Origin: Candidatus Gastranaerophilales bacterium
GTDB lineage: Bacteria; Cyanobacteriota; Vampirovibrionia; Gastranaerophilales; Gastranaerophilaceae
Direction of reading: 5' to 3'
DNA: 64,000 bases
NCBI GenBank assembly: GCA_900548405.1
Contig: UNSJ01000002.1
Location: forward strand, 11,730 to 75,729
Positions 1 through 8,210 of the stretch are shown one piece after another. A model generated the notes under the pieces. That model made no database searches, was not told the DNA's origin, and saw only the letters and a list, made by a program, of their open reading frames with translations. Within the stretch, counting starts at the first letter, position 1; every line of letters starts with the position of its first letter. The translations under genes and the position numbers were made by a program.

Positions 1-633
1 TGAATTCGGATTTGTCCAATAGTTATAATATGTGTCAGGCACAACCACAAGCCTTTTAAGCTTGGAGAGAGCCTCGCAGGTAAAGCACCTATCTTCAAAA
101 TATATTCCTGCTTCAAAATATAACGAAAATTGTTTAATTTTTTCCAGCCTGTATATTTTATTCCAAACATAGCATTTTTCAGGCACATCGCAAAGCACAA
201 ACTTCCTGTCAGTGTTTTCTGTAACCTCCTCCTCTTTTATTTTCAGATGATATTTCCATTTATAGCTTCTTACACGTTTTATGCCTGCTGATGCTATATC
301 CGCATCATAGTTTTTAGCAGCATTGTATAGTTTTTCGAAAAAATCCAAATCAATCCAGTCATCAGAATCAACAAAGCCAATATATTCTCCCTTAGCATTA
401 TTAATGCCTGTATTTCTTGCACAGGAAAGTCCTGCATTTTTCTGGTTAATTATCTTAATACGACTGTCTTTTTCAGAGTAATCATTTAATATTGACATGC
501 TGTTATCGGTAGAACCGTCGTTGATACAAATTATTTCAATATCTTTGAATGTTTGGTTAATTATACTCTCCAAACATTTTTCCAAAAATTTTTGAGTATT
601 ATATACGGGTACAATAACGCTAATTGCGGGCAT
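1..633 (-). CDS. Family 2 glycosyltransferase, C-terminus cut by window edge
   Basis: This gene reads leftward from an ATG at 633 and runs off the window after 211 codons. The N-terminus, MPAISVIVPVYNTQKFLEKC, is the classic GT-A start of family 2 transferases. INDGSTDNS follows near residue 40 and a DSDD metal-binding (DxD) motif near residue 92. Such enzymes move a sugar from a nucleotide-sugar to a glycan or lipid acceptor at the inner membrane, usually in surface polysaccharide assembly. A GGAGG ribosome binding site lies 8 bases before the ATG. The acceptor cannot be predicted. The missing part is the C-terminal portion. Confidence 0.93.
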   Translation of the reverse strand, partial: MPAISVIVPVYNTQKFLEKCLESIINQTFKDIEIICINDGSTDNSMSILNDYSEKDSRIKIINQKNAGLSCARNTGINNAKGEYIGFVDSDDWIDLDFFEKLYNAAKNYDADIASAGIKRVRSYKWKYHLKIKEEEVTENTDRKFVLCDVPEKCYVWNKIYRLEKIKQFSLYFEAGIYFEDRCFTCEALSKLKRLVVVPDTYYNYWTNPNS

Positions 634-782
634 GTTTACTAACCTCCATGTTGAAAAATTAAACTTTATTTCTAAATTACAACATGAAATTCTATATATA
701 AATTAGAAAATAGTCAAGTTAATTCGTAAAGTTAGTTAGTAATAAATTTAAATTTAATTAATAAACTGTAAATGAGGATTAA

Positions 783-1094
783 ATGATTAAACAGAAATTT
801 GCAAGTAACCTGAGAAAAATAAGAAAATCGCGCAAACTGACACAAGAACAGCTTGCTGAACTTGTAGGGGTTGATTTTCGTTATATTTCTTTTCTTGAAA
901 ATGCAAAAAGCTTTCCCTCATGCGAACTTATAGAAAAATTTTCTGAAGCGTTGCATGTTAATTATTCAGACTTATTTTCGACTGAAGATGAACTATCAAA
1001 AAAGGAGCTTGAGAGTAGATTAATTGACATTATCAAGCTGCTTAACCAAAAAGACTTGAATACCCTTTATAAAATAGCGAAATACATAATATAA
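783..1094 (+). CDS. XRE-family helix-turn-helix regulator
   Basis: A 103-residue DNA-binding protein. Residues 5-65 form a Cro/CI-type helix-turn-helix domain (LRKIRKSRKLTQEQLAELVG, then YISFLENAKSFPS). A short C-terminal helical tail may be a dimerisation segment. GAGGATTA precedes the ATG and supports this start. The preceding 149-bp AT-rich gap separates it from the divergent glycosyltransferase and contains an interrupted CATGTTG/CAACATG dyad around 636-706 that could be an operator (inference). The target is unknown. Confidence 0.85.
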   Translation: MIKQKFASNLRKIRKSRKLTQEQLAELVGVDFRYISFLENAKSFPSCELIEKFSEALHVNYSDLFSTEDELSKKELESRLIDIIKLLNQKDLNTLYKIAKYII

Positions 1095-1096
1095 TT

Positions 1097-1378
1097 TTAT
1101 TTTTTGCTAAATAAACTTTTAATTTTAAAAATTATTTCTGCAATAAATTTAGCTAAAGAGAATGGTTCATCGGGCATCACAGGTTCTTTATCAAAGCTGA
1201 AAATATCATTTTCATCTTTTTTAAGGAAGATGCTTTCTTCCAAATATTTTTTTTCTTTCTTTTCTTCTTTTTCTCCCTGAGCCATGTAACCTAAGTTACC
1301 TGCACCGCCGTCATTTTGCATAGATGCGGCTGCTTTGATAACAGGTTTTGTACTCAAAACGTTTACATCGAAACTCAT
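1097..1378 (-). CDS. Small hypothetical protein, lysine/glutamate rich
   Basis: 93 residues, no family recognised. The N-terminal third is neutral and glycine-rich, the middle is a highly charged Lys/Glu run (EKEEKKEKKYLEES), and the end is a hydrophobic helix finishing in lysines (FIAEIIFKIKSLFSKK) that may touch the membrane. An AAAGGGA ribosome binding site precedes the ATG, so it is probably expressed. It converges with the XRE gene, with two bases between their stops. Function unknown. Confidence 0.6.
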   Translation of the reverse strand: MSFDVNVLSTKPVIKAAASMQNDGGAGNLGYMAQGEKEEKKEKKYLEESIFLKKDENDIFSFDKEPVMPDEPFSLAKFIAEIIFKIKSLFSKK

Positions 1379-1478
1379 GACATTTTTCCCTTTATATTTT
1401 TCCCTTACTTATATAAAGTATTTTTCATGAAGAAATGTTACAAATTTAAGATGTTTGTAACAAAAAATTTACAATCTG

Positions 1479-2066
1479 TTATTCGCTGAATTTAATAATG
1501 CTCTGGCATTTAAATCCAATTTCAAATAAATCCCGTTTTCTTACGGCAGATGAAATATCAGGTCTGAATTCAGGAGTATTAGGAGTTAGAATAAATTCTA
1601 CAATATTGTTATCTTCATCAAAATTTATTTTTATTTTCTTTACAAGATTTAGGTGCCCTCTGTCCAGGCCGTCGCAAATTTTTAGTATTCCTGCAAGACG
1701 TTTAACTTTTTTTCGGTCTTTTTTTTCAAGTGTATTATAAAATTCATGTTCTTCTTTATCGGGCAGACCGCCTCTGTGATATCTGCAAATACATCCTATA
1801 ATTTTTGCATCGTGTTCGTTAAATCCTTCAAGCCCGTTTTCAATAACCATTCGCATACTATGTTTGTTATGACCTTTTGAATCAATATAATATCCTATAT
1901 CATGCAATAAGGATGCTGCTTCCAGATATTTTCTATCTCTGTTTGACATTTCATATACTTTTTCGCTTACTTCATCAAAAACCATCATTGCAAGTCTTCT
2001 CACTTCTGTCGGGTGGGAAGTGATTTTGGAATACTTATTGAGCATTTGTTCAGCAGATAATTTCAT
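1479..2066 (-). CDS. HD-domain phosphohydrolase, Ppx/GppA C-terminal-like
   Basis: About 195 residues. An HD metal-dependent phosphohydrolase domain is clear from the H...HD...D pattern: LLHDIGYYID near residue 55, HNKHSMRM soon after, CRYHRGG near residue 95, and the aspartate in ICDGLDRGH near residue 130. This resembles the C-terminal domain of exopolyphosphatase/GppA enzymes standing alone, without the actin-like catalytic half. Substrates in this family are phosphorylated nucleotides or polyphosphate; the actual one is unknown. The start at 2066 (MKLSAEQML) is preferred to the upstream methionine at 2108 because family similarity begins there and a TAATAT box lies 7 bases before it (possible leaderless start). 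It is divergent from the GGDEF gene. Confidence 0.8.
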   Translation of the reverse strand: MKLSAEQMLNKYSKITSHPTEVRRLAMMVFDEVSEKVYEMSNRDRKYLEAASLLHDIGYYIDSKGHNKHSMRMVIENGLEGFNEHDAKIIGCICRYHRGGLPDKEEHEFYNTLEKKDRKKVKRLAGILKICDGLDRGHLNLVKKIKINFDEDNNIVEFILTPNTPEFRPDISSAVRKRDLFEIGFKCQSIIKFSE

Positions 2067-2134
2067 AATTAATATATTAACTTTAGCAAAAAAATGGATT
2101 GCGCACAATATTTTTGCTATGATATAAATCGGTT

Positions 2135-2794
2135 ATGGAAGATAAAAATACAAAAAATAATGAATTTAATATACCCTCAGATGTTTTGGATGAAATTCAG
2201 CAAAATATTACGAACATCATTGAAAGTTTTGACATCCCCGATGATAACAAAAATGATGTTATAAAAAAGATTAATTTTATGTACACTCAAACAAGGCAGT
2301 TATCAATTACTGACGGTTTGACAAACCTTTATAACAGAAGACATTTTGAGCTGACTTTTGATAGAGAATTCAAGCGTGCAAGACGTTATAAATCTGATTT
2401 AAGTATTGCGGTAATTGATATTGATTTGTTTAAATCATTTAATGATACATACGGTCATTCCTGCGGTGATTATGTGCTGAAAGAGCTGGCATATCTTCTT
2501 GTTGAAAATTTCCGCCAAACAGATATTATATTCAGATACGGCGGAGAGGAATTCGTAATTTTATTGACTGAAACTCCTCTTGAAAACGCAATGATACCAT
2601 TGGAAAGATTACGCAGAGAAGTTGAAAATAACAATTTCAGATATAAAGGTCAAAATCTCAAGGTTACAATCAGCGGAGGAATTTCCTCTAACAATGATAT
2701 TGAAAATCTTTGGGATATGTTTGACCTTGCCGATAAAGCTCTTTATAGTGCAAAGGAAAGCGGCAGAAACATGATTAAGCTGACAGGGCAATAG
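2135..2794 (+). CDS. Diguanylate cyclase (GGDEF domain)
   Basis: 219 residues. A short N-terminal helical region (1-60) is followed by a complete GGDEF domain: DGLTNLYNRRHFE near residue 62, the metal-binding DIDLFKSFNDTYGH near 97, and the active-site GGEEF near 138. GGEEF is a functional variant, so the protein should make cyclic di-GMP from two GTP. No RxxD inhibitory site is seen directly before GGEEF (sequence IIFRYGGEEF). No membrane segment or sensor domain is visible, so it is probably cytoplasmic. There is no Shine-Dalgarno; TATAAA ends exactly 6 bases before the ATG, which suggests a leaderless mRNA. The parvulin gene follows 33 bases later. Confidence 0.93.
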   Translation: MEDKNTKNNEFNIPSDVLDEIQQNITNIIESFDIPDDNKNDVIKKINFMYTQTRQLSITDGLTNLYNRRHFELTFDREFKRARRYKSDLSIAVIDIDLFKSFNDTYGHSCGDYVLKELAYLLVENFRQTDIIFRYGGEEFVILLTETPLENAMIPLERLRREVENNNFRYKGQNLKVTISGGISSNNDIENLWDMFDLADKALYSAKESGRNMIKLTGQ

Positions 2795-2827
2795 AAAAAT
2801 CAGGTACTTTTATATAGGATTATTATT

Positions 2828-3175
2828 ATGATAAAAAATGTTTTAAAATTATTTATGATGTTTATGTTACTTACAGGAGTTTGCTTTGCGCAGGATTTTG
2901 AAAAAGTTCATGCAGAACACATATTAGTAAAAACATCAGCAGAGGCAATTCAGATTAAAAAAGCAATTGATGACGGCGGAAATTTTGAATATTATGCCAA
3001 AGCATATTCTATTTGTCCGTCAGGTCAAAACGGCGGCGATCTTGGATACTTCGGCCGCGGTCAAATGGTAAAAGAGTTTGAAAAAGCTGCATTTGCATTG
3101 CCTGTGGGAGAGGTTTCAGAACCTGTATATACACAGTTCGGATGGCATTTGATAAAAGTCTTGGATAAACAGTAA
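2828..3175 (+). CDS. Secreted parvulin-type peptidyl-prolyl isomerase
   Basis: 115 residues: a signal peptide (about 1-20, ending VCFA) and a single parvulin/rotamase domain. Typical motifs are HAEHILVKT, the SxCPSGQNGGDLGYFGRGQM core, FEKAAFALPVGEVSEPV, and the final FGWHLIKVLD. It should catalyse cis-trans isomerisation of prolyl bonds in exported proteins. Unlike SurA or PrsA it lacks separate chaperone domains, so it is a minimal version. It sits just downstream of the diguanylate cyclase and is probably cotranscribed. Confidence 0.93.
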   Translation: MIKNVLKLFMMFMLLTGVCFAQDFEKVHAEHILVKTSAEAIQIKKAIDDGGNFEYYAKAYSICPSGQNGGDLGYFGRGQMVKEFEKAAFALPVGEVSEPVYTQFGWHLIKVLDKQ

Positions 3176-3183
3176 AAAAAGAA

Positions 3184-3233
3184 GGTTGACTAAAAAGTCA
3201 AAATTTTATGATTTTCTGACTTTTTAGACAACC
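3184..3233. terminator. Hairpin between parvulin and prepilin genes
   Basis: A 17-base arm starting GGTTGACT pairs with its near-perfect inverse ending AGACAACC (one mismatch) around a 16-base loop. Read on the minus strand it is followed by a run of seven T, so it best serves the prepilin gene. Being symmetrical, it may also stop transcription from the parvulin side. Confidence 0.75.
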
Positions 3234-3247
3234 ACTTAACTAAGCAT

Positions 3248-3958
3248 TTAAAATCTTACAGGATAATCTTTTGGAATTTTCCATCCATTTTTTTGTATTA
3301 ATGCGGTACAGTATATTTTACTTCCTGTTTTGCTGCATCCATACGATGTTTCTGTCCAATCTATATCTTCGTTTGAACTATTTATCCATTTGTATGGTTC
3401 TATACCTTTATTTTTATGATATTTCCATTTTTTATCATCTGAATTGGGATAAAATGCAAACATAAAGTTAATTTTACCATTTATTGTATTATTAGGATTA
3501 TTTTGTTGGTTAAATATCTCATCTTTGTTTAATTTTTCGTAGTCTTTTCCATTCGGGAAAAAGTTATAAGTACTTCCTCCGCGTCTGATTATAACAACAC
3601 TTCCGTCACTAAAATATGCAACAACATAATTATCCTGATTCTTTTCTATTTTCGTTGTATTTAAATATTTTGCCAAATATTTATTGTACCATTCTAAATT
3701 GTCAGCAATATCGTTATTATCGCTATCAGTACCATGCTCAATCGTCCATGTGGATTTATCGCCATTTTCAAGCTCAGATTGAGTTATAGCTTGATTCATA
3801 ACAGAATAAAATTTAGCAAGCCTTGTTTCAACAACATTTTTTCTATGATTAGCAATTAAAACAGGCATCGTCATTGCTGCCACCACACCAATAATGCCGA
3901 GAGTTATCAAGACCTCAGCCAGAGTAAATGCAGTTTTTCTTAAATCGCAGTGATGCAT
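3248..3958 (-). CDS. Type IV prepilin-like (pseudopilin) protein
   Basis: 236 residues from the internal ATG. A prepilin peptidase site is followed by the hydrophobic helix FTLAEVLITLGIIGVVAAMT, then a globular domain of about 190 residues with a few cysteines near the C-terminus (YGCSKTGSKIYC). The Glu at +5 after the cleavage site, needed for pilus assembly, is present. Such proteins are inner-membrane anchored and assembled into type IV pili or type II secretion pseudopili. No pilus assembly genes lie nearby. The start is uncertain: a promoter (TTTACA-N17-TATAAT) lies 9 bases before this ATG, yet a much stronger ribosome binding site lies upstream at 4099-4104, and a ten-C tract separates the two frames. 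Confidence 0.87.
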   Translation of the reverse strand: MHHCDLRKTAFTLAEVLITLGIIGVVAAMTMPVLIANHRKNVVETRLAKFYSVMNQAITQSELENGDKSTWTIEHGTDSDNNDIADNLEWYNKYLAKYLNTTKIEKNQDNYVVAYFSDGSVVIIRRGGSTYNFFPNGKDYEKLNKDEIFNQQNNPNNTINGKINFMFAFYPNSDDKKWKYHKNKGIEPYKWINSSNEDIDWTETSYGCSKTGSKIYCTALIQKNGWKIPKDYPVRF

Positions 3959-3966
3959 AACATCAC

Positions 3967-3995
3967 TATTATAACAGTATTTTTTACTTTTGTAA
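3967..3995 (-). promoter_or_regulatory. Putative sigma70 promoter just upstream of prepilin ATG
   Basis: On the minus strand TTTACA, a 17-base spacer and TATAAT end 9 bases before the ATG at 3958. Transcription would begin almost at the start codon, giving a very short or absent leader. Seen as sequence matches only. Confidence 0.5.
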
Positions 3996-4054
3996 AGCCC
4001 TAAATCACTGAATAACCTAACCCCTCTTAATCCCTTGCAGTTTACGAGTTTTGC

Positions 4055-4064
4055 GGGGGGGGGG
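4055..4064 (-). repeat. Ten-base G/C homopolymer in the prepilin leader frame
   Basis: Ten consecutive G (C on the coding strand) in otherwise AT-rich DNA. On the minus strand it lies inside a short reading frame that begins at the ATG at 4092 behind AGGAGG and, as sequenced, stops at TAA 4044-4042. Changing the tract to 11 or 8 C opens a frame that runs on without a stop into the prepilin ATG at 3958. The tract therefore has the position and the arithmetic of a slipped-strand on/off switch (inference). Confidence 0.75.
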
Positions 4065-4089
4065 CAATCCTTAATGCTCTTGTATCAAT

Positions 4090-4127
4090 CATTTTCATCC
4101 TCCTTTTTATAGCATGTTTGACATTTT
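4090..4127 (-). promoter_or_regulatory. Promoter, AGGAGG ribosome binding site and start of the prepilin leader frame
   Basis: On the minus strand TTCACG, a 17-base spacer and TATAAA are followed by AGGAGG at 4104-4099 and two in-frame ATG codons at 4098 and 4092. The second ATG has ideal 6-base spacing. This is the best ribosome binding site in the locus and is not used by the prepilin frame as sequenced. Confidence 0.6.
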
Positions 4128-4160
4128 TCGTGAAATTTTTTAATATCACCTCAGAAGCTT

Positions 4161-4535
4161 TTATTGACCGATTCTTATTGGTTCAGACTGACCTTGTGAT
4201 GGCGGGTTTTGTTTGTTTTCATCCATCTTTTTTTGTAGCTTTTCTTGTTTTTTAATGTCTGCCTGAAGTTTTTTATTAATAGTAACTTCCCCTATCGGTT
4301 TACTGTATTTTTCAGGATTGATAGTGTTCATTCTTTCCCAGCATCCCGGAATATTTGTTTTTTCGTTACAAATGCAGTTTCTCCAGGTTACGCCTGTTTT
4401 CTTATCAAGTAATATTGTCATCATATTGCTTCCTGTGATAACTGCGTATCTGTCATTTGTGTTTTGATGTGCGAATTGAATCCACATTGATGCAAGCAGG
4501 ATTACTCCAAGTGCGATTAAAATATTTTGTTTCAT
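4161..4535 (-). CDS. Hypothetical membrane-anchored small protein
   Basis: About 124 residues from MKQNILIALG. A hydrophobic segment at residues 3-20 is an uncleaved anchor or signal sequence. A short domain with three cysteines (RNCICNEKTNIPGC) follows, then a Lys/Gln-rich helical tail ending in a Pro/Gln-rich stretch. The start at 4535 is chosen because GAGAGGG lies 5 bases before it; the longer frame to 4592 has no signal and would spoil the anchor. The sequence TGVTWRNCIC suggests a small periplasmic fold. Function unknown. Confidence 0.65.
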   Translation of the reverse strand: MKQNILIALGVILLASMWIQFAHQNTNDRYAVITGSNMMTILLDKKTGVTWRNCICNEKTNIPGCWERMNTINPEKYSKPIGEVTINKKLQADIKKQEKLQKKMDENKQNPPSQGQSEPIRIGQ

Positions 4536-4670
4536 AAAACCCTCTCTATTGTTTACGTGATTAATTATAAACTTAAAGTCTAATATTATCAAGTTGTTTA
4601 TTAGCTGTTTGAGTAATGAAAAACTTTTAGCAAAATTTTAAACTGGATATGTAGTAGAAAGGAATATGTT

Positions 4671-5018
4671 ATGATTTTACTTTTAAGATGGATATTATTT
4701 GCAATAGCAATAATATTTGTAGCATGGCTTGTACCGGGAATTGGAGTTGAAAATTTCCAAAGCGCTATGCTCGTTACTGTAATCATGGCTCTTATAAATA
4801 TATTTATAAGACCTTTGCTGATTCTTATCACTTTGCCGATTAACATATTAACACTTGGTATTTTGGGACTTATAATCAATGCATTGCTGTTTATGCTTGC
4901 GGGTTATATTGCACCGGGATTCTATGTGGACGGTTTTTTGGCAGCGTTTTTGGGGTCCATTGTTCTCTCGTTCTTAGGTTTAATTATAAACATGGTAACA
5001 TTGAACAATGCAGATTAG
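4671..5018 (+). CDS. Phage holin family 4 / YvlD-like membrane protein
   Basis: 115 residues, nearly all membrane: four hydrophobic helices (about 3-20, 30-50, 55-78, 85-110). The family signature is ALINIFIRPLLILITLPINI, then LGLIINALLFMLAGYI and the closing LSFLGLIINMV. This matches the YvlD/holin 4_2 superfamily of small chromosomal membrane proteins of unclear role; it is not evidence of a prophage. AAAGGAA lies upstream of the ATG. A strong terminator follows the stop. Confidence 0.85.
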   Translation: MILLLRWILFAIAIIFVAWLVPGIGVENFQSAMLVTVIMALINIFIRPLLILITLPINILTLGILGLIINALLFMLAGYIAPGFYVDGFLAAFLGSIVLSFLGLIINMVTLNNAD

Positions 5019-5045
5019 AGAAAGCTCCTTTTTGGAGCTTTTTCT
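5019..5045 (+). terminator. Rho-independent terminator after the holin-like gene
   Basis: AAAGCTCC pairs with GGAGCTTT around a five-T loop, followed by TTTTCT. It begins at the stop codon of the membrane protein gene. Confidence 0.85.
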
Positions 5046-5084
5046 ATTTATAAATTATATGTTATACTTGGCTTGGAGGTTTAT

Positions 5085-6131
5085 ATGACAGATTTTATGA
5101 AGGGCTTTGTATGGCACGATAACAAAACGGCTTCACTTGACAAAAGACCTGTCCCGCAGATTAAAGATAAAAGAGATGCAATTGTAAAAGTTACCATGTC
5201 TTCAATTTGTACAAGTGATTTGCATATAATACGAGGGTTTGTACCCAAAGCTGTTTCCGAAACAATATTGGGACATGAATTTGTCGGAGAAGTTGTGGAT
5301 GTCGGAAGCGATATTAAAAATTTAAAAAAAGGTGACAGGGTTAGTGCCAACTGTGAAACTTTTTGCGGTCAGTGCTATTTTTGTAAGAGAGGTTTTATAA
5401 ATAATTGTCTTTATGGAGGCTGGGAAATCGGCTGTACAATTGACGGCTGCCAGGCTGAATATGTAAGAGTGCCTTTTGCAGATACCGGACTTACAAAGCT
5501 TCCTGATAATGTGTCTTATGAAAATGCTTTATTTGTCGGTGATATTTTATCAAGCGGATATTGGGGCGCAGAGCTTTGTGAAATTCAAAAAGGTGATACT
5601 GTTGCAGTAATAGGTGCAGGACCGGTAGGATTATGCTCTATGATGAGTGCAAAACTTTTGGGCGCTGAAAAGATTATTGCGATTGATGTTGATGACACAA
5701 GATTAGAAATTGCAAAAAATCAAAATCTTGCAGATGTTGTTATTAATCCTTTAAATTCTGATGTAGAAAAAGAAGTTAAAGATTTAACCGAAAGACGGGG
5801 TGCGGATTCTGTAATAGAGGCTGCCGGAGGAAAAGATACATTCCAAACAGCGTGGAAAATAGCAAGAGCCAATGCGATTGTGGCGCTTGTAGCAATGTAT
5901 GAAGAAAATCAGACTTTACCGCTTCCTGATATGTACGGAAAAAATCTTACTTTTAAAACAGGCGGTGTTGACGCTGTTAATTGTTCAAAACTTGTAGATT
6001 TAATATCAGAAAAGAAAATTAATACTGACTTTTTAATTACGCATAAATTTTCTCTTGATAATATTCAACAGGCATATAAATTATTTGAAAACAAATCGGA
6101 TAATTGTTTAAAAATAGCAATTGTAAATTAA
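5085..6131 (+). CDS. Zinc-dependent alcohol dehydrogenase (MDR family)
   Basis: 348 residues. The medium-chain dehydrogenase fold is complete: catalytic zinc ligands Cys (SSICTSDLH, near residue 42) and His-Glu (GHEFVGEVVDVG, near 65), a structural zinc loop (CETFCGQCYFCKRGFINNC), and the Rossmann motif VIGAGPVGLCS near 170. It should oxidise or reduce an alcohol/aldehyde or polyol with NAD(P). The substrate is not predictable; the nearest groups are threonine, sorbitol or isopropanol dehydrogenases. The start at 5085 is set by the GGAGG 6 bases upstream. Single gene with its own terminator. Confidence 0.92.
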   Translation: MTDFMKGFVWHDNKTASLDKRPVPQIKDKRDAIVKVTMSSICTSDLHIIRGFVPKAVSETILGHEFVGEVVDVGSDIKNLKKGDRVSANCETFCGQCYFCKRGFINNCLYGGWEIGCTIDGCQAEYVRVPFADTGLTKLPDNVSYENALFVGDILSSGYWGAELCEIQKGDTVAVIGAGPVGLCSMMSAKLLGAEKIIAIDVDDTRLEIAKNQNLADVVINPLNSDVEKEVKDLTERRGADSVIEAAGGKDTFQTAWKIARANAIVALVAMYEENQTLPLPDMYGKNLTFKTGGVDAVNCSKLVDLISEKKINTDFLITHKFSLDNIQQAYKLFENKSDNCLKIAIVN

Positions 6132-6159
6132 AAAAAGAGGGTAAATACCCTCTTTTTTT
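6131..6159. terminator. Bidirectional terminator between adh and esterase
   Basis: AAAAAAGAGGG and CCCTCTTTTTT flank a short loop, with A and T runs on both sides. It serves the two convergent genes, whose stop codons lie at its edges. Confidence 0.9.
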
Positions 6160-7147
6160 ATCTCTTGAAATTCTCGTTATATAAATGATGTTTTAAAAAT
6201 TTGCATATAACTTTATAAGCAGTTTTAGTTGCTCTGCTTTCTCTTAAACCGTTTAAAAGTAAAAAATCATGATGAATATTATTTATTCTAACGCAGACCG
6301 TTTCGACATCTGCTTCAATAAGTTTGCGTGCAAATGCTTCGCCCTCATCTCTGAGGACATCGTTTTCATCAGTGATAATTAATGTTGGAGGAAGATTTTC
6401 AAGATCTTCAATATCAGCTTTTAACGGTGAAGCGTAAATCTCTTTACGTTTGTGTTTATCAGGAATATATGCATCCCAGAACCACTCCATTGCTTTTTTA
6501 GTAAGCCATGGACCGTCTTTGAACAGGTCATAAGATTCTGTTTTCATTTCAGCATCTGTTACGGGGTAAATAAGGGCTAAACATTTTAATTCCGGGCCGC
6601 CTTCTTTGGATGATTTAATAGCCGCAGCTGCAGCCATATTTCCGCCTGCGCTGTCTCCGACAAGTGCAATATGGTCTGAATCAATATTGTATTCATCAGG
6701 GTTTTCTGACAAATATTTCAAGGCTCCGTAAATTTGATTAATCGCCGTAGGATACTGAGATTCAGGCGAACGTGAATAATTTACAAATGCAACAACTGAT
6801 TTAGTATGGTTTGCAATAGTTTTAATTGTCATATCAAAAGCATCTGCATCTCCCAAAATCCAACCACCTCCGTGAGAATAAATTATTAGAGGGAGTTTTT
6901 CATCTTTATGTTTTTCAGGTCTTACAAGCCTTAAACTTATTGTACCTGCAATTTCACTGAAAATTTCAATATCCTGCAAATCAGCTTCAATACTCTGGTG
7001 GTATTTATATTGTAAATCCAATAAGAATTCTCTTGCTTCTTCAGGAGTCATTTCATATAAGGGCTTTCCTCCCTTTACTTCAAGTTCTTCATTAAACGTT
7101 TCTGTAACTTTATCTAAATATGGTTTTTTTGATGATGGTTCTTTCAT
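6158..7147 (-). CDS. Alpha/beta hydrolase, hormone-sensitive-lipase family esterase
   Basis: 329 residues. The family marks are the oxyanion loop HGGGWILGD near residue 92, the nucleophile elbow GDSAGGN near residue 164, an Asp in IITDENDVLRDEG near 265, and the catalytic His in INNIHHDF near 295. It should hydrolyse carboxyl esters, probably short-chain acyl esters. No signal peptide, so cytoplasmic. The start at 7147 is supported by AGGAGG 5 bases upstream; the frame extends 12 codons further without a better start. Convergent with the dehydrogenase. Confidence 0.92.
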   Translation of the reverse strand: MKEPSSKKPYLDKVTETFNEELEVKGGKPLYEMTPEEAREFLLDLQYKYHQSIEADLQDIEIFSEIAGTISLRLVRPEKHKDEKLPLIIYSHGGGWILGDADAFDMTIKTIANHTKSVVAFVNYSRSPESQYPTAINQIYGALKYLSENPDEYNIDSDHIALVGDSAGGNMAAAAAIKSSKEGGPELKCLALIYPVTDAEMKTESYDLFKDGPWLTKKAMEWFWDAYIPDKHKRKEIYASPLKADIEDLENLPPTLIITDENDVLRDEGEAFARKLIEADVETVCVRINNIHHDFLLLNGLRESRATKTAYKVICKFLKHHLYNENFKR

Positions 7148-7321
7148 GTTTACCTCCTGTAAATAATTTTGAAGTAAAGTCACGATTTTACCATTACCTT
7201 GTCAGACTGATTGAGAAGTTAATAAATGGCTTTAAGGTTTTATAATTAATTTAAATAATCTTAATAAATATGAAATGGTGCAATAGAAATTTTCCATAAA
7301 CAGATAAATCATTGTTATGTT

Positions 7322-8044
7322 ATGAAAAGAATAATTACTTTATTATTAACATTGCTGGTAGGAGTGGCTGTATACGCTTCTGATTGCGGGTGTGATGAAC
7401 AGGTTATTGCACGTGAGCACATGTTCTGCGAAAAAGGTGCATTAACAGACAGTGTAACTGTAACTAATTTAAGAAATATAATCTGCAAAGGAAATGCCTT
7501 TAAAGTTGCATTTTCGTGCAAATTTTTATCAGAATGCTCAAAAGCAGGTGACAGAGTAAATTTTGATGTGCCCGAAGCAATTTATACACAGGAAGGCACT
7601 CTTTTAATTCCTGCCTGTTCAAAAGTTGTAGCAACTGTAATAAGGATAGAGAAACAGCGTGTTCCAAACAAAAATGCACGTGTTTATTTGAATTTTGAAT
7701 GTTTGCTCCTCCCTGACGGTACAACAATTTCTATGTCTGCAAGACCTTTAACAAAAGATTCTTCGTTGAAAGAAGATGGCTGGCATACAGCAGGGAAATT
7801 AACTGCATATACATTAGGATTGGGTATAGTAGGTGCAGGCGCGGGTACAGGTTTTGCGTTTATCCCGAACCCTGCAAAGCTCGGAGTAGGCTATGCAATA
7901 GGTATTCCTGTCGGTACAACTGTTGGTTTAATTACAGGTTTAATAACTCCGGGTCTAAAATACCATGCAAAATCCGGAGAAAGAATTACTATAATTCTTT
8001 GTGAAGATTTGTCAGTGTGTAAGCAATGCCGGACCTGTCCTTAG
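7322..8044 (+). CDS. Secreted cysteine-rich hypothetical protein
   Basis: 240 residues with a clear signal peptide (1-19, ending VYAS). The mature part starts with a Cys cluster (DCGCDEQ) and ends with another (CEDLSVCKQCRTCP), which may form disulfides in the periplasm. The middle, PEAIYTQEGTLLIPACSKVV followed by ARVYLNFECLLLPDG, resembles the beta-rich segments in envelope proteins that state a default value for surface crossing. A glycine-rich hydrophobic stretch (about 165-215) could be membrane-embedded. No named family is certain. It sits directly before the giant autotransporter on the same strand. Confidence 0.75.
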   Translation: MKRIITLLLTLLVGVAVYASDCGCDEQVIAREHMFCEKGALTDSVTVTNLRNIICKGNAFKVAFSCKFLSECSKAGDRVNFDVPEAIYTQEGTLLIPACSKVVATVIRIEKQRVPNKNARVYLNFECLLLPDGTTISMSARPLTKDSSLKEDGWHTAGKLTAYTLGLGIVGAGAGTGFAFIPNPAKLGVGYAIGIPVGTTVGLITGLITPGLKYHAKSGERITIILCEDLSVCKQCRTCP

Positions 8045-8210
8045 TAAAATTTTGAATGTAAATAAATGTAAATGGATGTAAAAAGTAGTAATTTGTACTA
8101 GAATTCCTGCTAAACCTGATGCTACGTTAAAATATTATTTTCTTAATATATTTTATTTTTTATTATTTTGTATTAGTATGTAAATGAATTAAGAGTATAT
8201 TGGATCTAAG
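8045..8210 (+). other. AT-rich upstream region of the autotransporter
   Basis: 166 bases without a gene. It begins with short imperfect repeats of AATGTAAAT (8054-8084) and continues as AT-rich sequence. A TATATT box ends 9 bases before the TTG start. No clear ribosome binding site, riboswitch or terminator is seen. Confidence 0.4.

Noticed and set aside
4055-4064. G10 tract as a pilin-type G-quadruplex for antigenic variation
   Set aside because: A single G run without spaced G triplets does not match the Neisseria pilE element, and no silent pilin copies lie nearby.
4671-5018. Holin-like gene as a sign of prophage
   Set aside because: The YvlD-type family is chromosomal and widespread; no lysin, capsid or integrase is nearby.
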